Source: Penumbrarchaeum sp964445525
GTDB taxonomy: Archaea > Thermoplasmatota > Penumbrarchaeia > Penumbrarchaeales > Penumbrarchaeaceae
DNA: 64,000 nt
Assembly (NCBI GenBank): GCA_964445525.1
Contig: CAYULA010000013.1
Coordinates: forward strand, 12,833-76,832
Reading direction: 5' to 3'
In this document: piece by piece, positions 27,467-36,201 of the stretch
Layout: each line of letters begins with the position of its first letter
Position numbering within the stretch: the first letter of the stretch is position 1
The notes under the pieces: model-generated
Database searches by the model: none
Told to the model about the DNA's origin: nothing
What the model saw: the letters and a program-made list of their open reading frames with translations, nothing else
Program-made: the position numbers and the translations under genes

Positions 27467-27664
27467 TCAGGTTTCGGTTCTCTCCGCCGAATCAACCAGA
27501 GTCTTGCCGAACCGGTCGCACTCTTTGTTGATGCATTCCTTTTCGATGGTACCTGCTACAAGATATGCGATAAACAATCTCTGTCCGCAGCTCTCACATC
27601 TCATCAGGTCCTTCCCCCGGGAATGGTGGATGCGAAATATCCTATTTTTACTTTGCTTTATCAT
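27467..27664 (-). CDS. Small zinc-ribbon protein at the end of the hydrogenase operon
   Basis: A 65-codon frame starting inside the end of the maturation protease gene, or 44 codons from ATG 27601, which has a better ribosome site (GGAAGG five bases before). Residues MRCESCGQRLF and KECINKEC form a four-Cys zinc knuckle reminiscent of the Com-like small zinc proteins. No function is recognised. The place right after the hydrogenase maturation protease raises the possibility of a small accessory, but it is not HypA-like. Confidence 0.55.
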   Translation of the reverse strand: MIKQSKNRIFRIHHSRGKDLMRCESCGQRLFIAYLVAGTIEKECINKECDRFGKTLVDSAERTET

Positions 27665-28127
27665 GGATTATTCGATCTGAAAAATTCTTAAAAAGGTCCT
27701 CCACGATCTCCACAACAAATGGAATAGCTCCCCGGACCTCCACGCTCAATTCGTCAGAAAACTCCTCCACCCTATCGATCCTGATCCCCACCAATTTTAT
27801 CTCGTCGGGGATCCTCCCCTCCCCCATCCTCTCGGAGATCTCTATCGCTTCCATTAGTGTGGCATCGTGAGGATTGTTCGAATGGGCCGTCCCCAGCTCA
27901 TCGAGATCGAGGACCCTTACCTCTCCTATCCTCATATCATCGATGTACACCGCGTCTATGAGTATGGCTCTGTCATAACCCAAAATAAGGTCCAGAAGGT
28001 TCAATCCTCCCGTATAAGCTTCCCGGACATCCGCATCAAATCTTCCCTTGAGCTCCCTGGCAGCATGGATTCCCACCCCGTCATCACCAAGAATGGGGTT
28101 CCCGACACCAACCACAACGGTCCTCAA
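27648..28127 (-). CDS. [NiFe]-hydrogenase maturation protease
   Basis: HycI/HyaD/FrcD-type endopeptidase (family M52) that removes the C-terminal tail of the hydrogenase large subunit after nickel insertion. Visible are the N-terminal VGVGNPILGDDGVG (metal-binding Asp), ILIDAV (second acidic ligand) and the His in NNPHDATL (third ligand). 159 residues, normal length. The start is TTG directly after the TAG stop of the large subunit gene, with AGAGGGAT as ribosome site. The adjacent MvhA has the matching DPCxxCxxH cleavage site. Confidence 0.9.
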   Translation of the reverse strand: MRTVVVGVGNPILGDDGVGIHAARELKGRFDADVREAYTGGLNLLDLILGYDRAILIDAVYIDDMRIGEVRVLDLDELGTAHSNNPHDATLMEAIEISERMGEGRIPDEIKLVGIRIDRVEEFSDELSVEVRGAIPFVVEIVEDLFKNFSDRIIHDKAK

Positions 28128-29585
28128 CTAATCCCTCTTTATGGATCTCAAAAGCTTCTCATTCCTATCGTAAATGTTGGCAATCAAAGGCATGGTTCCC
28201 GGCATTGCATGTGTCGCACAGGCAAAACAGGGATCATAAGCCCGAAATGCCATCTCGACCTTGTTGAGCAGACCGTCATTGATCTCTCCGTTCTTTATCA
28301 ATCCCCGGGCAGCGTCCCTTACCGACATGGTGATGGCACCTGCATTGTTGGTGGTTGCCACGATCAGGTTCGCCTTCTCGATAATACCGTTCTCATCGAC
28401 ATTGTAATGGTGAATAAGGGTTCCTCTTGCGGCCTCCACAACACCCATTCCCTCTCCGGGTTCCCCGACCGGATTCCTGATCTTATCGGAAGTGATCTCA
28501 TCATCGGTGATCAATTCCTTCGCCCTTTCCGTTGCATAAAGAAGCTCTATCAATCTTGCCCAGTGGAAGGAAAGAGTCATACCCACAGCCTTTCCTCCCA
28601 GGGTTTCGAACATCCTGTCGTATTCCTTCTGCGCAAGCGGAGTGGCCATCCCATCGGAAGCATTCAGCCTGCCCAGTGGCCCCACTCTATATATTCCCGA
28701 GTCCGGACCGTCAACCAATCCCTTCCAGCCGATGCTGGTCAGATACGGGAACTTCATGTAGGACCAGGGCTCAACGTGTTCTAATATGTGCTCGGTATAA
28801 TCCTTCACCCGGAACCTCTCGTATTCCTCTCCCTTCTGATCGGTGACCCTGATATCCCCGTCGTAGAAGTTCGCCTTATCATTCGAATCGACAAGACCCA
28901 TGTTGTAGGTCTGCTGCTGATAGGGGCCTTTGGTGATCAATTCAACATAGTCCTTGTTTTTCAGGACCACATCCTCAAGAAGCTGAAGGGAAAACTTGGC
29001 AAATTCCATGCAGGAATCGATCATACCTTCGATATCGGTTACCTCTTCGGCATTCAGTCCCTTGGAAACTCCCCCTGGCAGCCCGCAGACGGGATGGGTT
29101 GCCTTCCCTCCTAGAATTGCGGTGATCTTCTGGCCGTAGGCCCTGTGCTTGATCACTTCCTTTCCGATATCAACTCCGGCCTTCTCGATAACTCCAAGTA
29201 CATTCCTCTTTCCCGGAGGAGCATCCGGGCCAACAACAAAATCCGGACCTCCCAGGAAGTAAAAATGCAGAATATGATCGTAGATGAAATACCCCATGTA
29301 CATCAATTCACGGAGCTTTTTCGCAGCTGCGGGAGGCTCTGTCTTGAATGCCATATCCAGGGCCTTTGTGGATGCAAAGTGATGCGCAACCGGACATACA
29401 CCGCATATCCTGGATGTGATCTGGGGCATATCCTCCGCCCTCCTGCCCTGGGAAAATCTCTCGAAACCCCTGAGTTCAGGGATCTGGAGATATGCATTCT
29501 CCACGTTTCCCTGGTCATTCAGGAATATATTGATCTTCCCGTGGCCTTCGAGCCTGGTGATAGGATCTATCACAACTTCCTTCAT
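28128..29585 (-). CDS. mvhA: F420-non-reducing [NiFe]-hydrogenase large subunit
   Basis: Catalytic subunit of a group 3c-type cytoplasmic hydrogenase that passes H2-derived electrons through MvhG and MvhD to HdrA. The nickel-binding pairs are both intact: RICGVCPVAHH near residue 62 and DPCFACATH near the C terminus. Cleavage after that His would release a 26-residue tail starting AMPG, and the matching protease gene follows with no gap. 485 residues. Overlaps the small-subunit gene by ATGA; SD AGGAGG. Direction in vivo (H2 uptake or evolution) cannot be read; the beta-oxidation context favours evolution or cycling. Confidence 0.92.
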   Translation of the reverse strand: MKEVVIDPITRLEGHGKINIFLNDQGNVENAYLQIPELRGFERFSQGRRAEDMPQITSRICGVCPVAHHFASTKALDMAFKTEPPAAAKKLRELMYMGYFIYDHILHFYFLGGPDFVVGPDAPPGKRNVLGVIEKAGVDIGKEVIKHRAYGQKITAILGGKATHPVCGLPGGVSKGLNAEEVTDIEGMIDSCMEFAKFSLQLLEDVVLKNKDYVELITKGPYQQQTYNMGLVDSNDKANFYDGDIRVTDQKGEEYERFRVKDYTEHILEHVEPWSYMKFPYLTSIGWKGLVDGPDSGIYRVGPLGRLNASDGMATPLAQKEYDRMFETLGGKAVGMTLSFHWARLIELLYATERAKELITDDEITSDKIRNPVGEPGEGMGVVEAARGTLIHHYNVDENGIIEKANLIVATTNNAGAITMSVRDAARGLIKNGEINDGLLNKVEMAFRAYDPCFACATHAMPGTMPLIANIYDRNEKLLRSIKRD

Positions 29586-30565
29586 TCTTCCAGCCTCCTG
29601 TTCAATAATGCTGTGGCAAGACCATACTTGTAGAAAGTCCCCACCGGATCGACGATGTCATCAAGCAGTTTCTCCACCTCTTCATCCGGAAGGGCTTCTT
29701 CATCGTCCAGACCGAGTATGGAAGCCAGAGCCGAGATCATCTTACCCCCCTGGTCGAGAGAATTCGGAGTAGGCCCCCCGCACCCGGTGCAGGGCATATT
29801 CGCATCAAGACATCTCGCACCGCAACCGCCCCTGGTTGCAGGACCGTAACAGAGGATCCCCTGCTCGAGCAGACATTTATCCTCCACCTTCTCCACATCG
29901 TAGATCCTCCTGATCCTGGTTATCTTCTTCTCCGATTTCTCGAACCTGCACTCGTCGCAAACGGATTTGTTGGGAGCCAGGATCGATCCCTTGGGAGGCA
30001 GTACACCTTCTATGATTGCCGTAACAGCATCCAGGATCAGATTTGTTGGAGGAGGGCATCCGGGCAGATAATAATCAACATCCACAACCTGGTGCAGGGC
30101 CCTCACCCTGTCATAAAACTCGGGCAAGGTCAGCTTCCCTTCTTCAACTTCACTTTCCGTGGAAGGCAGTACCTTCCCTTCATTCTTGGTGGATGGATTA
30201 TCCAGATAGGCAGTTTCGAAAACCTTCTCCCTGTTTGAAAGATTCGCCAATCCGGGAATTCCACCGGTCGTAGCACAGGAGCCGAACGCAACAAGGACCT
30301 TGGACTTCTTCCTTAACAAATGAGCGAGCTCCTCCTGCTCGGAGGTTCTCACGGCTCCGTTGAAAAAACAGACATCCATGTGTCCGTCCGGCATCGCTTC
30401 TACATCCGAATATTTGGTATCGATGGCAACCGGCCAGAACAATATGTCAGCCGCACCGGCCACATCCAGTATCTTCTCGTCGATATCGAGGACCGCTATC
30501 TCGCAGCCCCCGCAGCTTGCGGCCCAGTAGAATCCGAATTTCAGCTTCTCGTCGGTCACTGGCAT
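29582..30565 (-). CDS. mvhG: F420-non-reducing hydrogenase small (electron-transfer) subunit
   Basis: Carries Fe-S clusters between the NiFe site and MvhD. The proximal-cluster ligands are in SCGGCEIAVLD, FGSCATTGG and PGCPP; a second Cys-rich region follows with CDECRFE, CLLEQGILCYGP, CGARC and CTGCGGP, sufficient for two more cubane clusters as in MvhG. 327 residues. Overlaps the MvhD gene by ten bases and the large-subunit gene by four, so the three subunits are translationally coupled. Confidence 0.92.
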   Translation of the reverse strand: MPVTDEKLKFGFYWAASCGGCEIAVLDIDEKILDVAGAADILFWPVAIDTKYSDVEAMPDGHMDVCFFNGAVRTSEQEELAHLLRKKSKVLVAFGSCATTGGIPGLANLSNREKVFETAYLDNPSTKNEGKVLPSTESEVEEGKLTLPEFYDRVRALHQVVDVDYYLPGCPPPTNLILDAVTAIIEGVLPPKGSILAPNKSVCDECRFEKSEKKITRIRRIYDVEKVEDKCLLEQGILCYGPATRGGCGARCLDANMPCTGCGGPTPNSLDQGGKMISALASILGLDDEEALPDEEVEKLLDDIVDPVGTFYKYGLATALLNRRLEE

Positions 30566-30981
30566 TCCCCCTTCAGGGGATTTGGCCCCATCTCCTTCAA
30601 CTTATCAACGAAATCGGTCACAACATCTGCAAACTTCTGACCCTCAGATGCGGAAATGTACTCGAATCTCACTCTTTCGGGATCGATATTGAGATCCCCC
30701 AGCAATCTCCTCAACAATCTGATCTTCCTGTTGGTCTTGTAATTTCCGGACTGGTAATGGCAGTCTCCGGGATGGCACCCGGCTACAAGAATCCCGTCGA
30801 TTCCCTGTCTCAGAGCCTCCATGACGAAAACAGGATCCACCCTTCCCGAGCACATCACTCTGATATCTCTGACGTTGGGAGGATACTTCAACCGGGAGGT
30901 CCCGGCAAGATCGGCTCCCGCATATGAGCACCAGTTGCATAAAAACGCAATTATATTCGGTTCAAATCCGTTATCCGCCAT
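30556..30981 (-). CDS. mvhD: MvhD-type [2Fe-2S] connector, copy 2
   Basis: A 141-residue protein that links hydrogenase to heterodisulfide reductase. The four Cys-containing motifs CNWCSYAGAD, VMCSG and GCHPGDC are all present. Closely similar to the second copy at 35765-36190 (same CNWCSYAGADLAGTSR opening), and each copy follows a double-HdrA gene. Here it starts with SD GGAGGTGG and overlaps the double-HdrA stop by one base, so it probably joins that HdrA to MvhAG. Confidence 0.93.
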   Translation of the reverse strand: MADNGFEPNIIAFLCNWCSYAGADLAGTSRLKYPPNVRDIRVMCSGRVDPVFVMEALRQGIDGILVAGCHPGDCHYQSGNYKTNRKIRLLRRLLGDLNIDPERVRFEYISASEGQKFADVVTDFVDKLKEMGPNPLKGECQ

Positions 30982-33900
30982 CAGTTCCCACCTCCGCAGG
31001 AACCAATGGCCCTGACCATCGAAAGAAGCTGGTCATCCTTGAATCCTCTCTGATGCATTGCACCCGACGGACAGGCTGCCACACAGGTCCCGCAACCTTG
31101 ACACAAACCTTCGTTAACCTGTGCATGAGTTACTTCCACCCCATCAATCACTTCCGTAACGGAATCGATTGCGTTGTAAGGACATAAGGAAATGCAGGTT
31201 TTACACCCCGAGCACATATCAACATCGACAACAGCTATGTTGGGTTCCGCCTCCAGGGTCGGACTGGATAGTATAGTTGCGGCCCTGGCCGCGGCCGCCT
31301 GGGCCTGGTAGATGGACTCTCCTATGAATTTCGGGGTGTGACAGCTACCGGCAAGGAATACCCCTCTCGTCGAAAAATCCACGGGCCTCAACTTCACATG
31401 GGCTTCGAGGAAGAATCCGTCCTGATTGAGGGGGACCTTCAACTGCTTTGCTATGTCTTCTCTGTCCTCAACCGGATCCATCCCTGTCGCAAGAACGAGG
31501 TGGTCGGCATCTATCTCGATCTCCTCCTGAAGCATTGGCTCCCAGACTCTGACCTTCAGCTTCTCCCCCATCTCTACCTCCGGCTTTCTGTCAACGGAAT
31601 ACTGCATGAAGACAACACCGAGTTCCCTGGCCTGCTTGTAGTATCTCTCCCAGAATCCGTATGTCATCAGGTCCCGGTACAGAATGTAGACCTCTGCTCT
31701 GGGATTCAATTCCTTGATCCTGAGCGCATTCTTCAGGGATCCCATGCAGCAGGTCCTTGAGCAGTAGTTCCTGTCCCCTTCCCTGGATTCCACACACTGG
31801 ATCATGACGAAGGTTTCTCCCTCCCTCACATTCTCCAATCCATCCTCGAGCTCGGAGAGTGTCACGATCCTGTCATCTTCTCCATACCCATACGAGGAGG
31901 GAATATGTTCCCTGGTTCCGGCAGCAACAATAATCGCTCCCGTACGATAATTCTTTCCTGCTATCTCAACATCATAATTTCCCACATATCCATTGATATC
32001 AGACACTGCTGAAGAGGTGAACACCTCGATATTTTCATGCTCATTCACACGGGATACAAGATCCGAAAGCAATTTCCTGACATCTATCCCCTCCACGGTA
32101 TGTCTCAGATTCCCGAGCATGCCGCCCAGTTCCTTCTCTTTCTCCACAAGTATCGTCTTGTAACCCTGATCACCAAGTGAGATCGCCGCCGTCATACCTG
32201 CTACCCCTCCACCTATCACGAGAGCGGTCTGATCCACATCTATCTTCATAGCCGGAATGGACTCCAGAAGTCTGGACTTGGCAACGGTCATCGCCACCAG
32301 TTCCTGAGATTTCCTCGTTGCCATCTCGGAATCGGAGTGGACCCAGGAGCAGTGCTCCCTGATGTTTGTCATCTCCAGCAAATGCGGATTGAGACCCGCC
32401 TGGGCCATGGATTTCTTGAAGAGAGGCTCATGCGTTCTCGGTGTACAAGCGGCAACTATCACCCTGTTTAACTTCTCCTCCCTTATCACATCCTCGATCT
32501 TCTTCTGGGTATCCTCGGAGCAGGTGTAGAGGTTCTCGCTTGCATATACAACGTTTTCCAGATTCCTGGCATACTCCACGACTCCGGGAACATCAACCTG
32601 GCTACCTATGTTTATTCCGCAGTGGCAGATGAACACACCTATCCTGGGGTCCTCTTTGGAAACATCCCTCTCCTCGTACTCGGGCCTCGGTTCCACCAGC
32701 GTTCCCCTTGAATCCCTCAGCAGCGCAGCCGCCTGAGATGCGGCGGCGGATGCCTGCGTGACACTCTCGGGAATTGCCTGGGGTTCCAGGAAGCTCCCGG
32801 CCATGAATATACCGGGTTTTACCAACGCAACAGGATCCTTCTGCTCGGAATAGGCGAACCCGAAATCGTTGACATCCAGTCCCAGATCTTTCAGCATCTT
32901 GGATCTGTCACCGGTCATGCACAGACCGATGGAAAGCACCACCATGTCGTAGGTCTCTTCATGCAGTTCTCCCTCGATATCCTCGTATCTGATGAGCAGG
33001 TCCCCGCAGTCGTTCTCGTATATCTCCGAGATCCTGGATCTAACATATCTTATTCCGTGTTCCTTCTTGGCACGGTCGATGTACCTGTCGAAATCCTTTC
33101 CGAACGACCTGACATCGATATAGAAAATGGTGGGTTCGATGGATGACTCATGCTCCTTTGCGATAACCGCCTCCTTGGCGGTATACATGCAGCACATGGA
33201 TGAGCAGAACTCCTGGTCGATGTTTCTATCCCTGGAACCGACACACTGCACCCAGGCTATCTTCTCAGGATGCTTACCGTCCCCGGGTCTCAGAATCTTT
33301 CCCTCGTAAGGTCCCGACGCCGAAAGGATCCTCTCGAATTCAAGCGAGGTTACAACATTCTTGAACCTGCCGTATCCGAACTCCTTCTTGATGGTCGGAT
33401 CGAAGGGAGCCGAACCCATGGCGAGTATCACCGCACCCACATCCAGTTCCAGGTCCTCCGCCTTCATGGAATGGTCGATGGCACCCGGTTTGCAGGCTTT
33501 CACGCAGGCCCCGCAGTCAACACAGCCTCTGTGGCCGGGAATTCCATCCTTGTCGATGACAAAGGCGTTTGGAATGGCCTGGGGGTAGTACTTGTATGCA
33601 GCCTTCCTCATAACCAACCCCTGCTCGAACTCTGAAGGCAGTTTTATCGGGCACACCGACTCGCAGTCCCCGCAGGAAGTGCACTTTTCGATATCGATGT
33701 ATCTGGGTTTCTTGTGAACCTTCACCTTGAAATTCCCGGCCTCCCCTTCCACCCCTTTGACCTCGGACAAAGTCATTATCTCGATATTGGGATGCCTGGA
33801 ACAATCCACAAGCTTGGGAGATAGAATGCACATGGAGCAGTCGTTGGTGGGGAATGTCTTGTCCAGCATGGCCATCACACCGCCTATGGCCGGACTCTTC

Positions 33901-34010
33901 TCTATGAGATAGACCTTGAATCCCATATCCGCAAGGTCCAGTGCCGACTGGACTCCGGCAATTCCTCCTCCTACGACCGCCACCGCTCCGGTGGTACTAT
34001 TTGCACTCAT
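30981..34010 (-). CDS. hdrA: Tandem HdrA-HdrA fusion, hydrogenase-linked copy
   Basis: A 1009-residue fusion of two HdrA modules. Module 1 (about 1-445): FAD-binding GGGIAGVQSALDLAD, the HdrA-specific TNDCSMCILSPKL, ferredoxin Cys110-Cys120, then PQAIPN and a second Cys cluster CVDCGACVKAC, and SSMCCMYTAKEA. Module 2 (about 447-1009): the N-terminal IGVFICHCGINIG domain, a second FAD site GGGVAGMTAAISLGD, and two C-terminal ferredoxin motifs CSGCKTCISLCP and CQGCGTCVAACP. Two flavins and many clusters are expected, suited to flavin-based bifurcation. It overlaps the tandem-HdrC gene by 14 bases and MvhD by one. It is the intact counterpart of the split HdrA at 36202-42208. Confidence 0.9.
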   Translation of the reverse strand: MSANSTTGAVAVVGGGIAGVQSALDLADMGFKVYLIEKSPAIGGVMAMLDKTFPTNDCSMCILSPKLVDCSRHPNIEIMTLSEVKGVEGEAGNFKVKVHKKPRYIDIEKCTSCGDCESVCPIKLPSEFEQGLVMRKAAYKYYPQAIPNAFVIDKDGIPGHRGCVDCGACVKACKPGAIDHSMKAEDLELDVGAVILAMGSAPFDPTIKKEFGYGRFKNVVTSLEFERILSASGPYEGKILRPGDGKHPEKIAWVQCVGSRDRNIDQEFCSSMCCMYTAKEAVIAKEHESSIEPTIFYIDVRSFGKDFDRYIDRAKKEHGIRYVRSRISEIYENDCGDLLIRYEDIEGELHEETYDMVVLSIGLCMTGDRSKMLKDLGLDVNDFGFAYSEQKDPVALVKPGIFMAGSFLEPQAIPESVTQASAAASQAAALLRDSRGTLVEPRPEYEERDVSKEDPRIGVFICHCGINIGSQVDVPGVVEYARNLENVVYASENLYTCSEDTQKKIEDVIREEKLNRVIVAACTPRTHEPLFKKSMAQAGLNPHLLEMTNIREHCSWVHSDSEMATRKSQELVAMTVAKSRLLESIPAMKIDVDQTALVIGGGVAGMTAAISLGDQGYKTILVEKEKELGGMLGNLRHTVEGIDVRKLLSDLVSRVNEHENIEVFTSSAVSDINGYVGNYDVEIAGKNYRTGAIIVAAGTREHIPSSYGYGEDDRIVTLSELEDGLENVREGETFVMIQCVESREGDRNYCSRTCCMGSLKNALRIKELNPRAEVYILYRDLMTYGFWERYYKQARELGVVFMQYSVDRKPEVEMGEKLKVRVWEPMLQEEIEIDADHLVLATGMDPVEDREDIAKQLKVPLNQDGFFLEAHVKLRPVDFSTRGVFLAGSCHTPKFIGESIYQAQAAAARAATILSSPTLEAEPNIAVVDVDMCSGCKTCISLCPYNAIDSVTEVIDGVEVTHAQVNEGLCQGCGTCVAACPSGAMHQRGFKDDQLLSMVRAIGSCGGGN

Positions 34011-34656
34011 CGAGACCCTCCCTTGTGTATCCTTCCTTTATTGCAAGCTCTCTGATTGCGAACATCAGTTTGGGGATCTCAACACCCTGCGGGCATTCCT
34101 CCAGGCATCTGTAATGGGTGGAGCAGATCTCAACAAATCTATTATCATAAACCCTCTTCTTCATTCCCAGCAGGGAGGCCTTGATCACCTTTCTGGGAGA
34201 ATACAACGGATCCAGATCCCTTTCCGGACATCCGGCAGTGCAGGTCCCGCAGGCAAAGCAGTTGTAGATCTCCTTCCCGGACTCTCCTTGGGCGATCCTG
34301 TACTTGAAGGAGCTGTCTCTCTCCTCACCCACCCCTTCGATCTCGTCTCTCAACCTCTCCTCCCTGATCTGGTTCATCAATCCCTTGACGTTGACCTTCT
34401 GGGGGCATTTCTCCAGGCATCTGTAATGAGCGGAGCAGATCCAGAGGAACTCAGATCTGAAAACCTCATCCTTCAGGCCGAGAAGGGCTTTCCGGATCAC
34501 GGTCCTCGGATTCCATTCCTCCTTAACTTCCTGCTCGGGACATCTTGCCGTGCAGGTTCCGCAGGCGTAGCATTTGAGTATGCCCTCTCCACCCTCCTGC
34601 CTGGCTATCTCGAACTTGAAATTCGGATCGACATTCCTCGAATCAACAGCCTCCAT
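33997..34656 (-). CDS. hdrC: Tandem HdrC-like Fe-S protein
   Basis: A 219-residue protein made of two HdrC-like halves. Each half has a first cluster motif (Cys29/32/35/39 and Cys133/136/139/143, CxACGTCTAxCP) and a second motif where the second Cys is replaced by His: CSAHYRCLEKCP (Cys74, His77, Cys80, Cys84) and CSTHYRCLEECP (Cys178, His181, Cys184, Cys188). Canonical HdrC has CxxCxxCxxxCP there, as in the single HdrC at 45059-45586. The protein would carry up to four cubane clusters and act as an electron wire between HdrA-type modules. Three bases separate it from the FdhB/FrhB-like gene upstream. Confidence 0.85.
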   Translation of the reverse strand: MEAVDSRNVDPNFKFEIARQEGGEGILKCYACGTCTARCPEQEVKEEWNPRTVIRKALLGLKDEVFRSEFLWICSAHYRCLEKCPQKVNVKGLMNQIREERLRDEIEGVGEERDSSFKYRIAQGESGKEIYNCFACGTCTAGCPERDLDPLYSPRKVIKASLLGMKKRVYDNRFVEICSTHYRCLEECPQGVEIPKLMFAIRELAIKEGYTREGLDECK

Positions 34657-34659
34657 CCA

Positions 34660-35754
34660 TCACTCCCCCACGTCCTGGAATTCCTCCTCCCTGTAAACCA
34701 CCATGGGGACCGGTTCTTCGGGATCGGAACCCGGAAGGTATTCGAATTCCTTCTGGGCATTATCGGCAATTCCGGTGATTATATCCATCAAAGGAATGTT
34801 TGAGGGACAGGCCTGCTCGCAGAGACCGCACTGGACGCAGGACAATATCATGTGGTTGAACCGGGTAACATGGAACAGGAGAGAATCCGTGGGATTCTTG
34901 AAAGCTCCCTTGCCCTTGGATTTGGACATGTATTTCCCGGCTTCAAGATCGAATACCGAGGATTCGAAAAGGCACTCCTTGCAGTAGCATATGGGACATG
35001 CTCCCATGCAGTTGTGGCAGTTGATGCAGGTATCGAAGAACTCGAGAAGTTTGTCCACTCCCTTTATCTCCGACTTCTCCTTCAGGAAAGCCTCCCTGTT
35101 TTTCAGTCTCTCCTCTCTGACATCCGAGACCGCCTTTTCTCTCTTTTTTACATCCTTGAATTCCTTGAGATCCAGTCCATCGAGAAGCTTTTCCGCCTTT
35201 TCATTGTTGGCATCAATTATCAGTGAGTTGTCCGCCCCGAATATGCCGATGTTCATGTCCGCATTTTCGACTACTGGGTCCTTGCAGTTGAGACAGGCTG
35301 TCCTCATGTACTTGACAGCCTCTCCGTCATTGAGCACCGCATCGGTGGGGGACCCCTTTCCCGGGTAGGAGGAATAGGTGTTGATCGAGAATGTTCCGGG
35401 ACAGTCCACACCCACGAGTACAATATTTTCCGGATCGGCCTGCTTGAGCTTCACCAGTTCGATGAGCGCCCTGTACTCGCAGGATCTCAGAACGACGGCA
35501 ACAGGCCTGTCGAATCCCCTTATCTTTGTTAATCTTGAAACTATAGTTCCCGTTGAAACCGGAAGAAGCGGTGCGAAAACATTTGTTTTGAGCTTTTCGG
35601 GATCGGAGATCATGGCGGGAAATGAGGATTTTCCGGAAGGGGTCTCCTGCATGGCAATAACCGCATCCACCTTTCCCTCCTTCAGCCATACCCCCAGGAG
35701 ATCGTTGACAGCGGTCGGAGCGTCCTTCTCTACCGGTAGTTCGTAGCTTTTCAT
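34660..35754 (-). CDS. FrhB/FdhB-like Fe-S flavoprotein (possible F420- or NAD(P)-linked port)
   Basis: About 364 residues related to coenzyme F420 hydrogenase/formate dehydrogenase beta subunits, which bind FAD and exchange hydride with F420 or, in bacterial relatives, NADPH. The central FrhB-type region includes VVLRSCEYRALIELVKLKQ and VGVDCPGTF; Cys-rich motifs are CINCHNCMGACPICYC and, near the C terminus, CVQCGLCEQACPSNIPL. Start placed at ATG 35754 because SD GAGGTGAT is correctly spaced; in-frame upstream codons lie in the preceding MvhD gene. Sitting between the NuoEFG-HdrA unit and the tandem HdrC it may be a further electron entry or exit. Cofactor choice is unknown. Confidence 0.8.
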   Translation of the reverse strand: MKSYELPVEKDAPTAVNDLLGVWLKEGKVDAVIAMQETPSGKSSFPAMISDPEKLKTNVFAPLLPVSTGTIVSRLTKIRGFDRPVAVVLRSCEYRALIELVKLKQADPENIVLVGVDCPGTFSINTYSSYPGKGSPTDAVLNDGEAVKYMRTACLNCKDPVVENADMNIGIFGADNSLIIDANNEKAEKLLDGLDLKEFKDVKKREKAVSDVREERLKNREAFLKEKSEIKGVDKLLEFFDTCINCHNCMGACPICYCKECLFESSVFDLEAGKYMSKSKGKGAFKNPTDSLLFHVTRFNHMILSCVQCGLCEQACPSNIPLMDIITGIADNAQKEFEYLPGSDPEEPVPMVVYREEEFQDVGE

Positions 35755-35764
35755 CATATCACCT

Positions 35765-36190
35765 CTAAACGTTCCACCTCTGTCCGAGCGGGTTGGGACC
35801 AAGCTTCTTGGTCTCTTCCACGATCTCACTTACCGTATCGGCAAACTTCTGACCTTCCGAGGCGGATATCCATTTGACCCATATCCTCTCGGGCTCCATT
35901 CCCAGAGTGGTAAGTATGTTCTTTATCAGTACCATTCTCCGTCGTGCCTTGTAGTTTCCGTTCAGGTAATGGCAGTCACCCAAGTGGCAGCCGCCGATAA
36001 GGATGGCGTCCGCCCCCTCAATCAGTGCTCTGTTAACGTAAACGCTGTCCACGGAACCCGAGCACATCACCCTTATCACCCTGATATTCGGGGGATACTG
36101 TATTCTGCTCGTTCCAGCCAAATCGGCTCCCGCATAGGAGCACCAGTTGCACAGGAATCCAACGATCCTGGGTTCGAATTCTTCTGTCAT
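35765..36190 (-). CDS. mvhD: MvhD-type [2Fe-2S] connector, copy 1
   Basis: A 141-residue MvhD with the motifs CNWCSYAGAD, VMCSGSVD and GCHLGDC. It follows the NuoG-HdrA-HdrA gene by eleven bases. The start ATG 36190 has SD GGGAGGAA; an in-frame ATG at 36310 lies deep in the upstream gene and has no ribosome site. No hydrogenase subunits follow this copy directly, so here it may connect the Nuo-type module rather than MvhAG to the Hdr clusters, an unusual setting for MvhD. Confidence 0.92.
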   Translation of the reverse strand: MTEEFEPRIVGFLCNWCSYAGADLAGTSRIQYPPNIRVIRVMCSGSVDSVYVNRALIEGADAILIGGCHLGDCHYLNGNYKARRRMVLIKNILTTLGMEPERIWVKWISASEGQKFADTVSEIVEETKKLGPNPLGQRWNV

Positions 36191-36201
36191 TTCCTCCCAC
36201 C

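Noticed and set aside
27867..28784. Long open frame on the + strand opposite the hydrogenase large subunit
   Set aside because: No recognisable motifs; it is the antisense shadow of mvhA and the protease gene, which have full family signatures.
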